Numbered from the stretch's first letter, positions 34,738 to 45,800 are shown. The stretch: DNA of 64,000 bases from Agelas oroides (GCA_949130485.1 OX422197.1:2209603-2273602), one strand, 5' to 3'. Notes: generated by a model from the letters alone, not told the origin. Program-made: numbers and translations.

Positions 34738-36558
34738 AATAACCTATCGGAATCTAAGTTCGAACCACACTTCATCTATCATAACGATGCGACAATACAT
34801 GACCCACACAAAAGAGCAATGATATTCAATGAATACTTCAACTCCACCTTCACTACCAGTGACTATGTCCTACCTTCGACCCAGTTACTGCCTGCTCCTG
34901 CAACACCATGTTTAAGTGAATTATCACTCAACGAATCTGAAGTATACGAAATTCTAGTCCAGCTTGACACCACAAAAGCAATGGGATGTGATAATATACA
35001 TCCCTTAGTGCTGAAGCACTGTTCTGATACACTTGCTGCACCATTCTCCTCCCTTTTCAACTTGTCTCTAAACACTGCCCACATCCCTCACAAATGGAAA
35101 ATCCACAAGATACGTCCTATTCCGAAAGGGGGCGACAGATCTAACGTCTGTAATTATAGACCAATCTCTCTTCTTTGTACAACTTCTAAAGTGCTGGAAA
35201 AAGCTGTATATGATAAAACCATCAGCTTTATAAGACCAAAGCTGTCAAAGCAACAGTTTGGCTTCCTTAAAGGCAGATCGTGCCTGTCACAACTTCTTGT
35301 TTCATTCGCCCAGGTGTTTAATGACCTCGATAGAAGTGCCGTAGGAATTGATGCCGTGTTCCTGGACTTTAAGAAGGCGTTTGATTCAGTCCCTCACAAT
35401 GAGCTTCTTCTTAAACTGTGGAGAATGGGAATTACAGGTAAACTTTGGTTGTGGTTCCAAGAGTACCTAACCCACAGACAACATTATGTTTACTTAGATA
35501 ATGCCTCTTCTGCCCTGCTTCCAGTGAAATCAGGAGTCCCCCAAGGAAGTATCCTTGGACCACTTCTATTCCTCATTTACATTAATAATCTGCCAGAATG
35601 TATTAATTATGCATCATGTCGATTATTTGCTGATGACGCCAAGTTGCTCAAATCTGTCGTTACTTCAAATGATTGTACCCAACTGCAACTGGACCTTACA
35701 TCTTTGGAACAATGGTGTAGCACCTGGAGGCTCAATCTGAACCAGCATAAATGTACTCATCTGAAATTGTCACTTTCAAACCAAGCCAACTCGCCCCAAA
35801 CAGTCGCATACAAAGTCTGTGGGACTACGCTCGAGTCAGTAACGAGTCAAAGGGATCTGGGGGATATAGTGACAAACAATTTGTCTTGGAGTCTGCACTA
35901 CGGTAAACTTTGCCAGAAGGCCTACAATGCTCTCCATCTCATTAAGAGATCACTTCCTGAATCAGCCCCAGTTTACCTAAAAAAACAATTGTATATTTCC
36001 CTTGTCTGCTCCCACCTCTCTTATTGCCCACAAATTCGGAAACCTCGATACGTCAAAGACATCTCATGCCTAGAAAGAATTCAAAGAAGATCAACTAAAT
36101 ACATTTTAAACGACGACTCTACCGACTACAAGTCACGGCTCCAAACACTCCATCTTCTTCCGATAGCCCTTTGGCTTGATCTGCATGATCTCTTGTTTCT
36201 TGTGAAGTGCCTACAAGATCAAGAAAACAATCTTGAGATTCACCATTATATCACATTCCGCACTACCTGCACTAGAACAGGATCAACAGGTCATATGCTT
36301 AACATTAACTACACTAGGACCTCAGCTGCAAGACACTTCTACTTCAATCGTATTGTCTTACTTTGGAAATCAGTTCAACCAGCAATAAACCTAAATGATT
36401 CTTTCAAAGTCGTTAGGTATAAACTTATAAACTTCCTATGGTCTCATTTCATAAACCATTTCAATCCACTAGACACTTGTACTTATCATTTGGTCTGTCC
36501 TTGTAGCAACTGCCATGCCACCGGTAGATCCGCATTGCTTACTAACTCCATGTTTTAA
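34738..36558 (+). CDS. CR1-like ORF2, reverse transcriptase half
   Basis: The frame is open from the inversion junction (about 34738) through the first ATG at 34819 to TAA at 36556-36558; from that ATG it has 579 codons. It is the 3' part of ORF2, separated from the endonuclease by the inversion. RT motifs, numbered from M34819, are NYRPISLL, FLDFKKAFD with catalytic D183, SGVPQGSILGPLLF, and FADD at 270-273 with catalytic D272 and D273, then a thumb and a CR1-type C-terminus with cysteines (DTCTYHLVCPCSNC). All catalytic residues are kept and no stops occur, so this half is younger-looking than the broken endonuclease half or has simply escaped hits. It has no promoter of its own that can be seen. 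Confidence 0.9.
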   Translation, partial: NNLSESKFEPHFIYHNDATIHDPHKRAMIFNEYFNSTFTTSDYVLPSTQLLPAPATPCLSELSLNESEVYEILVQLDTTKAMGCDNIHPLVLKHCSDTLAAPFSSLFNLSLNTAHIPHKWKIHKIRPIPKGGDRSNVCNYRPISLLCTTSKVLEKAVYDKTISFIRPKLSKQQFGFLKGRSCLSQLLVSFAQVFNDLDRSAVGIDAVFLDFKKAFDSVPHNELLLKLWRMGITGKLWLWFQEYLTHRQHYVYLDNASSALLPVKSGVPQGSILGPLLFLIYINNLPECINYASCRLFADDAKLLKSVVTSNDCTQLQLDLTSLEQWCSTWRLNLNQHKCTHLKLSLSNQANSPQTVAYKVCGTTLESVTSQRDLGDIVTNNLSWSLHYGKLCQKAYNALHLIKRSLPESAPVYLKKQLYISLVCSHLSYCPQIRKPRYVKDISCLERIQRRSTKYILNDDSTDYKSRLQTLHLLPIALWLDLHDLLFLVKCLQDQENNLEIHHYITFRTTCTRTGSTGHMLNINYTRTSAARHFYFNRIVLLWKSVQPAINLNDSFKVVRYKLINFLWSHFINHFNPLDTCTYHLVCPCSNCHATGRSALLTNSMF

Positions 36559-36798
36559 TACTTCATCTATTATGTATTGTGACTGTGTTCTGTCATTTAT
36601 GTTCTATTGTTACCTAATGTAACTCAGTACTCTCTTTTCTGACTATTTTTTTTTTGCTGTTATGTTAGTCTGCTATCCTTATTTATTTCTGTGTACTTCC
36701 AGCTACTCTTGAACTACAAGAGTAGTCTGTCAGCCAACATCCTGCCATCTATTTCGTCACCATTATGTTTCTCACTACCAATCTTGGCTGTAAAGCTC
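36559..36798 (+). other. 3' UTR of the CR1-like element
   Basis: Non-coding stretch between the RT stop and the microsatellite tail. It contains a 10-base inverted pair CTACTCTTG / CAAGAGTAG at about 36702-36725, the kind of short 3' hairpin that CR1-type reverse transcriptases recognise. Confidence 0.55.
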
Positions 36799-36832
<34 letters not shown>

Positions 36833-36850
36833 TAATAATAATAATAATAA
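36799..36850 (+). repeat. ATA microsatellite tail
   Basis: About 17 ATA repeats with one AAC interruption close the CR1-like element, the expected place for its simple-repeat tail. Confidence 0.85.
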
Positions 36851-37461
36851 AATACAATTTTGTTTGAGAACAGAAATTTAGCTACCTATGAAAGCTGCTC
36901 CACAGAGCTGCTAGAAATCCATCGCTTCTCTCCATCACTCAATACTGACTTCTTACTATCGTACTGATACCATGCTTACTAGTTCTCTTTTCCCTTGATG
37001 TGCTGTATCTCTCTGATAGTCTCGCATTTGCCGACTGTCAGCAAGTCAGTAGCAAGTGTGCGATTAACAGGGAAGTCATGGAAGTGACATTGAAGCCAGA
37101 CCTTTGCCGCTCTAACCTATGGTCAATTTTCGCCCACAGAAATTCCGTGGCCTATTAGCACCAACTCAATATGCAAGTGTCACCATAGATACTCCAATCC
37201 CGTTTACGATTCTATAATATCCATGGTGTCACCAGACTCTCTCCCTTTTCGTGTGAGAGTCTAGCTCCGCGAGACTATTTCTCTGATGCATGCTTGCAAG
37301 CAGAAATTCGGGTAAGTTAAATTTCGTAAAGAGAGGGTTAATTAAAATATAGATTTGGGTAACGGTTCCAAACCAATCATAGTGGCTGCGAGGTCAAATC
37401 TGGGAACGAGGCTAGTGAGTGCCGTTATGTTGTTCTATTTGTTGCTCACCACGTCGCAAAG
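36851..37461 (+). other. Upstream region of TRAPPC2
   Basis: Between the retrotransposon tail and the TRAPPC2 start codon. No coding exon is seen. The promoter and 5' UTR should lie in its right part. Confidence 0.45.
37373..37377 (+). promoter_or_regulatory. CCAAT box candidate upstream of TRAPPC2
   Basis: AACCAATCAT lies about 85 bp before the start codon, a usual distance for a CCAAT box in a TATA-less housekeeping promoter. It is a single short motif and could be chance. Confidence 0.3.
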
Positions 37462-40400
37462 ATGACTTGCTACTTTGTGATTGTCGGCCACAATGACAGT
37501 CCTCTGTTCGAGATGGACTTTCCACCAAAAACTACAGAGTCACCAAAGGTTAATAGTCTGAACAAATTACATCACAGAGGGATATGGGTCCCTTCCTACT
37601 GGGGAAGGTCTATGTTTGTGCTGTGAGCATGTACTGGGTCTCACACGCCAGACCGGTGTCATGTTAAAATGGGGACCCAGCTGTCAAGTGTCCTTGTTCC
37701 GAAGTGTTGTTCTCCACTCTGGATTTGATATAGCTACTGCCTGCCAAACTTTTGTAGAACAGGTTCTATATTGACAGGCCGAGATTTGGGTATGGAGGAA
37801 GCGGGGGGGGGGGTCCCCAAGGCCCTAATTCGTTGATTAATAGCTTCTCATGGGCCACCCACATGAATTTCCTGTGTTAGGATTTATTACCATTATTTCT
37901 ATTTTCGCATACTTACAACGTACGAACGAGCCGGATAAGCGTTAACGATGAGCGCAACGCTAACAAATGTGTCTGTCAACTGCATAGCATCCAAAAGAAC
38001 CCTTCTACAATGTGTATAACGAGCCACTGGTCCTCCTGGCATCATGTTTCTCGAGTTCTTTTGTGAGATGTATCTGATAGATACATAATGGTAATACCTG
38101 CCTGCCCGCATTGTATGCAGGAAAAGCACCTGATGAGAAACTAAAAGTCAACAAATTGGGGCCCAATTTAACAGGCGAATAGGGACCCGGGACCCCAATT
38201 TTCACAGGGGCCCCAAAAAATTTATGACAATTGCAGTGCAGATCACTTTCAGCATGTGATACTGAAAGCAATTTGTGCTATGGTTGGTTTGGTCTGACAT
38301 GCAAGACAAGTACTACCTTTGTCACTCTGGCTACACCGAGATCCATCTCAGAGAACCTTGACTCCATGCCAAATGGAACATGGCCACACAAGAGGCTTAT
38401 TTCTTCCCTATAGTCTTACAAGGCCAGACCAAACCCCAGCATTGGGTCTTGCTTTGCAAGACTATTTGTTTCCTTGCTACTGCTGCGCCCTTGGAAATGC
38501 TGTTGAGCTTGTCAAAAACAAGTTCCAGAGCTCTACCTTGTTCTGACTAAAAGCTAGTAGCGTGAGTAACAAACTAATACAATGTTCAGTCATTGAATCC
38601 AGCAGCAGTAGTATACATTTTTGCATGAGAAATGTGCAAGCGTCTGCATTATCGAGTGAATTGTGAAAAGTCCAGGTAGTTGTGGAAACCATTTTCTTTA
38701 TTTTCAGAAGCACCACTTACTATATTAAGTAGTGCTCCTATTTTAGGGGTTATAATATACAGCTGTCAGTGAGAATGTGATTCATACCTGAACATATATC
38801 ACATTTTACGGGTTCAAAATAGCAAGGCTCTACAGTAGGCAATAAAATGTAGTTAGTGGTAGTATCCAACACGTATTCTAGACATAACCCTAGTCCTCTA
38901 TACTCAGACCGATGACAAGAGACACTTGAATCAGTTTGTGGCCCATGCAGCCCTTGACTTAGTAGATGAAGCAAAATGGCAGACTGGAAACTTGTAAGTT
39001 GTCAGGATAACAGTGAGTACACAAAAGTGGTAGGTACAATGGTACCATCCTATATAGTTGCCTGCCATCTTGACTAATACATAGTGTACAAGGTTGGTTT
39101 AGATTATAGTTTCCTCCTGACTGGTTTTCCAGGGAGATTTTATTCACTGGATTTGTCTCCCATAGGTATCTGAAGACTGTGGACAGATTTAATGACCTTA
39201 CTGTCACCGGATTTGTCACAGCAAGCCGTATCCTACCGTAATTTGACCGTTAGGACAGTTACTGGGTTGAGCCTAAGTGTGATATCACCACACTGGCATT
39301 GCCTATTTGTGTACATGTGTTCTATATGTGTATGTTGCTTCACTCAAGTGTTGTGCCCACATCTCCATACCCTCTAGGGATGGGCGATATCCAGAATTCA
39401 TACAACGATTATTGTCAACTATATAATCACGATTATCACGAATATCGCCACGTATTCTTACAAATATACAAGACGTGTAAAGTAAACTGTAACAAGGCTT
39501 ATCGGCTATGTGCCATGCTGTGCAAACATTTTCTGTATTAAAAAACACGCTGGTGCTATACTTTTTTGCCGGCTTTTGCGAGAACGCTTCGCCACAGGCC
39601 TTGCAAATAGCTCACCAATAATCACTGTGCAGCTTTCAGACAAAAATGAAGCCAAACAGGGATATTAGTGTGCTACTTTCTGACTGTTGGCGTACATACA
39701 AGCTCACGGCAAAGTCCGAAGGACACCACGCGGTTGTAATAAAATGCCCATGCGCAGAACATCACGATAATTGCCAAAAGAGAAATTACTTCGAGTCGAT
39801 AATCGGAATGAGTAAAATCACGATATAACCGTCACACCAGTTAATCGCCCATCCCTAATACCCTCATGGCATCTGGTGGCTTGATTCGAATTCATTATCA
39901 CAATTGTGTTCATTTCACTAAGAATGGAATTAAGCTTAAAGATAGATGCTTCATTTTGTTGTGCAACCTTACCTTCAAGTAGTCAGCCATGTTCAAGATC
40001 TCTATTCTCTGAAACACCAACCGATAGGAAACCTTTTCTTGATTTTAGTTAAAAACTATCTCCCAGTAAACTTACAAACTGCCTGCATGAGCTAACTTAA
40101 ACAACATAACTAGGTTAATTGTATTCTAGTTGAGGCACTGATGCATATTGTTCTCCAAACCTCTCTCTTCTCCAATGGCAGCCATTGCACTTTGGTAGTG
40201 TAACAACTTTTAACTACATCTTTTACAGTAACTACTGTAACATTCAAGATGAGAAAGGTTTGAGTGGTACCAAATTTGGATCAAGCCACCAAACATTCTT
40301 GACTGGGGTCATGGACATCTGAGTATGTATCTCATCCTGACAATAAGGGTTGCCTTGACAATCTGCAGAGATGCGCTTTCTGCTTGTTCATGACACCATC

Positions 40401-40647
40401 CGTACTGCAGAGAATTTGAAGGGATTCTTCTCAGAAATGTATGAGCTCTTTGTAAAGGTACGACAATTAGCAGCTTAGAGGCATATTGACATCTCTTAAG
40501 AAAACTCAAACTGACATGCACACTCTGCACACACGCACACTCACACAGGCATTGCTCAATCCCTTCTATACCCCCAACACACAAATCACTTCCAGCAACT
40601 TCAGAAAGAAGGCCCAACTAGTGGCCAAGAAGTTCCTACACAGCTAG
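37462..40647 (+). CDS. TRAPPC2: TRAPP complex subunit 2 (sedlin), complete five-exon gene
   Basis: Sedlin is a small longin-fold subunit of TRAPP, which tethers ER-derived vesicles at the Golgi and activates Rab1. Exons: 37462-37548, 38908-38993, 39166-39227, 40369-40457, 40549-40647; all introns are GT-AG. Joined phases agree exactly (0, 2, 1, 0) and give 140 codons plus TAG, the same length as human sedlin. Matches by exon: [66 protein letters not shown] and [11 protein letters not shown] (human MRFIMLHD, FFTDVYDLYIK); LNPFYTPN. The start has A at -3. Donors are GTTAAT, GTAAGT, GTATCC, GTACGA; acceptors are ACTCAG, CCATAG, CTGCAG, CACACAG. Intron 3 carries a MITE. Exons 4-5 are duplicated downstream. 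No defect is seen, so the gene should be functional. Confidence 0.93.
37549..38907 (+). other. TRAPPC2 intron 1
   Basis: 1359 bp, the longest intron of the gene. It holds an 11-G run at 37803-37813 and a GC-rich segment near 38158-38215 (GGGACCCGGGACCCC, CAGGGGCCCC). Several open frames up to 88 codons have no motif. No element boundaries could be defined. Confidence 0.6.
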
Positions 40648-40668
40648 CACAAGTAGTAACATTCTTCA
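39304..40668 (+). repeat. Direct duplication, copy A (TRAPPC2 intron 3 to 3' end)
   Basis: Apart from the MITE and one target-site copy, this matches 42026-42899 base for base over most of its length, offset 2231 bp on the right side. Only a few substitutions were seen right of the MITE site (for example TTCGAATTC versus TTCAAATTC). The 70 bp left of it differ more. Confidence 0.9.
39375..39857. mobile_element. hAT-type MITE in TRAPPC2 intron 3, 483 bp
   Basis: Ends are TAGGGATGGGCGAT and its exact complement (14 bp). It is flanked by an 8-bp target duplication ATACCCTC (39367-39374 and 39858-39865). Repeat length, TAG start and 8-bp duplication are those of the hAT superfamily. The interior has no transposase frame. 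The duplicated copy of this locus (42089-42096) has ATACCCTC once and no element, which directly shows the empty site. It lies in an intron on neither splice signal, so TRAPPC2 should tolerate it. Confidence 0.93.
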
Positions 40669-41199
40669 GTACATACTGGATGCTCTTACGTTGTCTGTGT
40701 GTCTACCATCATTCTGTGTGTTGATAATTTCATGTATTGGCAGAATACCTCATGTGATGTATTATGCTCTCCTGTGAACACAAAGTACTGATACCAGTAA
40801 CTCACCAGGGAACACTAGCAGTCACGTCATCTCAGTGCACTCACTGTCGTCCCATTGCACTATCAGTGATCTCAGTGCACTCACTGTATTTGTAGTGCAT
40901 TAAAAGATGCAAAATTGATGAGTAACATTTTCATTCATCCCCACATCAACAGTAATTTGTTCTAGATACATCTCCTTCAACAATTAGTGCAAGTCATTCC
41001 TTGAATTGTATCCCGCTTACAGTAGGTTTGTCTTTGCACATAATTCGAATAATAGTGCACATTGTATGTGTGTCACTGTAGTATGGAGGGAGCAAGGACT
41101 ATTCTGTAAAGTCACATCAGTTCAACTGTGCTCAACCTGCTAGAACCACTGTGCTACAGAGGGAACATGCAGGTAATTGCACATGAGTTTGGGGTTGTT
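40648..41199 (+). other. TRAPPC2 3' flank
   Basis: No gene is recognised. ATTAAA near 40895 is a possible polyadenylation signal. A 19-bp sequence, ATCTCAGTGCACTCACTGT, occurs twice near 40833 and 40870. Confidence 0.4.
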
Positions 41200-41471
41200 C
41201 AATGCTTCCGAAGAGCAGAGAAGAGTAGAGCTAAGTCTGCCTTGTGCAAATTCTGCAACGAGGAGTATGTGGTACCATGGTGGAACTAGCAACATGGCTG
41301 AAGTGGCTAGATCAGTTCTCTGTTCCAGCAACCTCCACTCCAAGTGAGAAACTGTTCTCTACTGCAGGGCTGACAGTCACAAAGCTTAGGAGTTGTCTCA
41401 AGCAAGAAAATGTTTATGCTCTTGTCTTCTTGAACAATATTTGGAAGCTGTGTAAATTGTGCTACAGGTAG
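41200..41471 (+). pseudogene. hAT transposase remnant, C-terminal dimerisation region
   Basis: The frame around 41290-41440 reads FSVPATSTPSEKLFSTAG, then VTKLRSCLKQENVYALVFLN, the classic C-terminal hAT dimerisation signature (family form PATSTPSERVFSTAG...LKPENV...FLNKN). Just upstream, in another frame, is a short RAKSALCKFCNE that resembles part of a BED-type zinc finger, followed by VPWWN and a stop. Most of the transposase between these parts is absent, so this is an internally deleted, frameshifted relic. It is not shown to be the source of the MITE in TRAPPC2. Confidence 0.7.
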
Positions 41472-42025
41472 CCCATGGCCTGGTGTTGCTGTGTAAACTA
41501 TGCTGTCTGTAAGCGTGTTAATGTGTAAACTGACATTTTAAGCCCATGCCACAACTCAACTATGATGTAATCTTTAATTATTATACCAAGCCTTCATTCA
41601 GTAGCTTAGAGGGTTTGAATTTTCATGCCCAGAAAGACTGCCAAGTATCGAAACAGATCGAAGGTAGCGACTTCCAGTATGGCAACTTCTGCTTTATTTC
41701 ATTGCTTCCGCTGTAGTGCATGATATGCTTCAAAACTACAGTGAAGCTGGGCAGAGCTTGAGGTATTCCATTGCTTTCTACCACACATCTGTAGACATAA
41801 TATTATAATAAAAATATGTAACATGCATTCTCAAGCTTTTCGTTTGTGATTTTCTATGTAAGTTTGCAATCACGCATTATGGTCAGTAAAGAGGTAAATC
41901 AGCAGTATGCTGCTCACTCAGGCATGCCCCAAGGTAAACCATCTGCACAGTAAGCTGCCATGCGGTATTGGTACTATAGTATATAGCAGCACACAGTATG
42001 CAGAAACAGAGGGCAAAGGCCTGCT
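41472..42025. other. Spacer before duplication copy B
   Basis: AT-rich single-copy sequence with no coding or RNA signal that I can support. Confidence 0.35.
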
Positions 42026-42899
42026 TATTTGTGTACATGTGTTCTATGTGTGTATGTTGCTTGACTCGAGTCTTGTGCCCAAATCTCCATACCCTCATGG
42101 CATCTGGTGGCTTGATTCAAATTCATTATCACAATTGTGTTCATTTCACTAAGAATGGAATTAAGCTTAAAGATAGATGCTTCATTTTGTTGTGCAACCT
42201 TACCTTCAAGTAGTCAGCCATGTTCAAGATCTCTATTCTCTGAAACACCAGCCAATAGGAAACCTTTTCTTGATTTTAGTTAAAAACTATCTCCCAGTAA
42301 ACTTACAAACTGCCTGCATGAGCTAACTTAAACAACATAACTAGGTTAATTGTATTCTAGTTGAGGCACTGATGCATATTGTTCTCCAAACCTCTCTCTT
42401 CTCCAATGGCAGCCATTGCACTTTGGTAGTGTAACAACTTTTAACTACATCTTTTACAGTAACTACTGTAACATTCAAGATGAGAAAGGTTTGAGTGGTA
42501 CCAAATTTGGATCAAGCCACCAAACATTCTTGACTGGGGTCATGGACATCTGAGTATGTATCTCATCCTGACAATAAGGGTTGCCTTGACAATCTGCAGA
42601 GATGCGCTTTCTGCTTGTTCATGACACCATCCGTACTGCAGAGAATTTGAAGGGATTCTTCTCAGAAATGTATGAGCTCTTTGTAAAGGTACGACAATTA
42701 GCAGCTTAGAGGCATATTGACATCTCTTAAGAAAACTCAAACTGACATGCACACTCTGCACACACGCACACTCACACAGGCATTGCTCAATCCCTTCTAT
42801 ACCCCCAACACACAAATCACTTCCAGCAACTTCAGAAAGAAGGCCCAACTAGTGGCCAAGAAGTTCCTACACAGCTAGCACAAGTAGTAACATTCTTCA
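42026..42899 (+). repeat. Direct duplication, copy B
   Basis: Copy of the intron 3 to 3' end segment of TRAPPC2 without the MITE. Its right end (CATTCTTCA) is directly followed by the first unit of satellite 2, whereas copy A continues into unrelated sequence. Confidence 0.9.
42600..42878 (+). pseudogene. Duplicated TRAPPC2 exons 4 and 5 (partial gene)
   Basis: Copies of exon 4 (42600-42688) and exon 5 (42780-42878, stop at 42876-42878), with acceptors and donors preserved and no base change that I can find in the coding parts. Exons 1-3 are not duplicated, so this is not a stand-alone gene. Because all splice signals are intact, transcripts reading past 40647 could in principle splice exon 3 to these copies and give the same protein. 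It abuts satellite 2 and may simply be a neutral fragment. Confidence 0.85.
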
Positions 42900-45800
42900 T
42901 GACTCTACTTGCCTGTACCTGTCTGTACTACACTCTACCATGGCTCTTCTACATTCTACCAAGGCTCTACTTGACTCTACATGACTCGACATCATTCCAC
43001 CATTGCTCTTCTTGACTCTACTTGACTGTACTACACTCTACCATGGCTGTACTTGGTTCTACTTAGCTCTACTGCACCCTATCATTGCTCTTCTACATTC
43101 TACCATAGGTCTATTCGCCTCGACATGACTCTACTACACTCTACCATGGCTCTACTTGGCTTTACCTGGCTCTATACTACACTCTGCCATGGCTCTACTA
43201 CATTCTACCAAGGCTCTACTTCATTCTATGAAGGCCCTACTTGACTCTACTTCACTCTACTACACTCTACCATGGCTCTACGTGGCTCTACTTGACTGTA
43301 CTACACTCTACCATGGTCTACTACATTCTACTAAAGCTCTACTTGACTCTACATGACTCTACTACATTCTACCATGCCTCTACTTCACTGTACTGCACTC
43401 TACTATGATTCTACTACATTCTACCAAGGCTCTACCTGACTCTACACGACTCTACTATTCTCTACTATGGCTCTACTTTGCTCTACTTGGCTCTACTACA
43501 TTCTACTATGGCTCCACTTCACTCTACTTTCCTCTACGACACTCTACCATGCCTCTACTAGGCTCCACTTGACTCTACTACACCTACAATGGCATACTTG
43601 GTTCTACTACACTCTACCATGGCTCTACTACATTCTACCACGGCTCTACTTGACTCTACTTTCCTCTACTATGCTCTACCATGGCTATAGTTGGTTCCAC
43701 TTGATTCTACTACACTCTATAATGGATCTACTTGGGTCTATTACACTCTTCCATTGCTTTAGTACATTATACCAAGGCTCTACTTGACTCTACATGACTC
43801 TACCACATTCTGCTAGGCCTCTGGTTGACTCTACTTGACTCTACTACACTCTATACCATGGCTGTACTTGGTTCTACTTAGCTCTACTACACCCTATCAT
43901 TGCTCTTCTACATTCTACCATGGGTCTATTTGCTTCAACATGACTCTACTACACTCTAACATGGCTCTACTTGGCTGTACCTGGCTCTACTACACTCTGC
44001 CATGGCTCTACTACATTCTACCAATGCTCTACTTGACTCTACATGACTCTACTACATTCTACCATGGCCCTACTTGACTCTACTTCACTCTACTACAGTC
44101 TACCATGGCTCTACTTGGCTCTACTTGACTCTACTACACTCTACCATGATCTACTTGACTCTACATGACTCTACTACATTCTACCATGGCTCTACTTGAC
44201 TCTCCTTGACTCTACCTCACTCTACCATGGTCTACTTGACTCTACAATGGCTCTACTACATTCTACCAAGCCTCTACTTGACTCTACATGACACTTCTTC
44301 ATTCCACCATTGCTCTTCTTGAATCTACTTGACTGTACTACACTCTACCATGGCTGTACTTCGTTCTACTTAGCTCTACTACACTCTACCATGGTCTACT
44401 ACATTCTACCAAGGCTCTACTTGACTCTACATGACTCTACTACATTCTACCATGGCTCTTCTTGACTCTACTTCACTCTACTACACTCTACCATGACTGT
44501 ACTTGGTTGTACTTAGCTCTACTACACCCTATCATTGCTCTTCTACATTCTACCATCGGTCTATTTGCCTCAACATGACTCAACTACATTCTACCATGGC
44601 TCTACTTGGCTGTACCTGGCTCTACTACACTCTGCCATGGCTCTACTTGGCTGTACCTGGCTCTACTATACTCTACCATGGTCTATAGTATAGTAGTATA
44701 CCACATTCTACCAAGGCTCTACTTGACTGTACATGACTCTACTACATTCTACAAAGGCCCTACTTGACTCTACTTTACTCTACTGCACTCCACCATGGCT
44801 CTACGTGGCTCTATTTGACTCTACTATACTCTGCCATGGTCTACTACATTCTACCAAGGCTCTACTTGACTCTACTTGACTGTACTAAACTCTACTATGG
44901 CTCTACTACATTCTACCAAGGCTCTACTTGCAGACTCTACACGACTCTACTACACTCTACCATGGCTCTACTTGGCTGTACCTGGCTCTACTACACTCTG
45001 CCATGGCTCTACTACATTCTACCAATGCTCTACTTGACTCTACATGACTCTACTACATTCTCCCATGGTCCTATACTTGACTCTACTTCACTCTACTACA
45101 GTCTACCGTGGCTCTACTTGACTCTACTACACTCTACCATGGTCTACTTGACACTACATGACTCTACTACATTCTACCATGGCTCTACTTGACTCTACTT
45201 CACTGTACTACACACTGCCATGGCTCTACTACATTCTACCAAGGCTCTACTTGACTCTATATGACTCTACTACTCTCTACCATGATTCTACTTGGCTGTA
45301 CCTGTCTGTACTACACTCTACAATGGCTCTACTACATTCTACCAAGGCTCTCCTTGGCTGTACCTGGCTGTACTACACTCTGCCATGGCTCTACTACATT
45401 CTACCAAGGCTCTTGGCTGTACATTACTCTACTACTTTCTACAAAGGCCCTACTTGACTCTACTTCACTCTACTACACTCCACCATGGCTCTGCGTGGCT
45501 CTACTTGACTCTACTATACTCTACCATGGTCTACTACATTCTACAAAGCCTCTACTTGACTCTACATGACTCTACTACATTCTACCATGGCTCTACTTGA
45601 CTCTACTTGACTGTACTAAACTCTACTATGGCTCTACTACATTCTACCAAGGCTCTACTTGACTCTACACGACTCTACTACTCTCTACCATGACTCTACT
45701 TGGATGTACCTGTCTCTACTACACTCCACCATGGCTCTACTACATTCTACCAAGGCTCTACTTGACTCTACATGACTCTACTTCATTCCACCATTGCTCT

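Larger units (their letters stand above)
32671..36850. mobile_element. CR1-like non-LTR retrotransposon with 5' inversion
   Basis: The 5' part (ORF1 start near 34669, then endonuclease to about 32672) lies on the minus strand. The 3' part (reverse transcriptase from about 34738, 3' UTR and ATA-microsatellite tail to 36850) lies on the plus strand. The internal end of the 5' part faces the outer flank and its true 5' end abuts the RT half at about 34700-34738. This is the order produced by twin priming during target-primed reverse transcription. The stretch between SPHWFN (end of the inverted part) and FNNLSESKF (start of the RT part), normally several tens of residues, is missing. A later inversion by recombination is the alternative. 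No convincing target duplication was found. Confidence 0.85.

Noticed and set aside
37232-37300. GTGAGAGTCT / AGACTCTC inverted pair upstream of TRAPPC2
   Set aside because: Short, imperfect and without flanking duplication; insufficient to call an element or regulatory site.
38231-39377. Frames in TRAPPC2 introns 1 and 3 (60-88 codons)
   Set aside because: None shows a recognisable motif, and they overlap intron sequence or the MITE.
40309-40617. 102-codon minus-strand frame, repeated at 42540-42848
   Set aside because: It runs antisense across TRAPPC2 exons 4 and 5 and their intron. It is identical in both copies only because the segment is duplicated.
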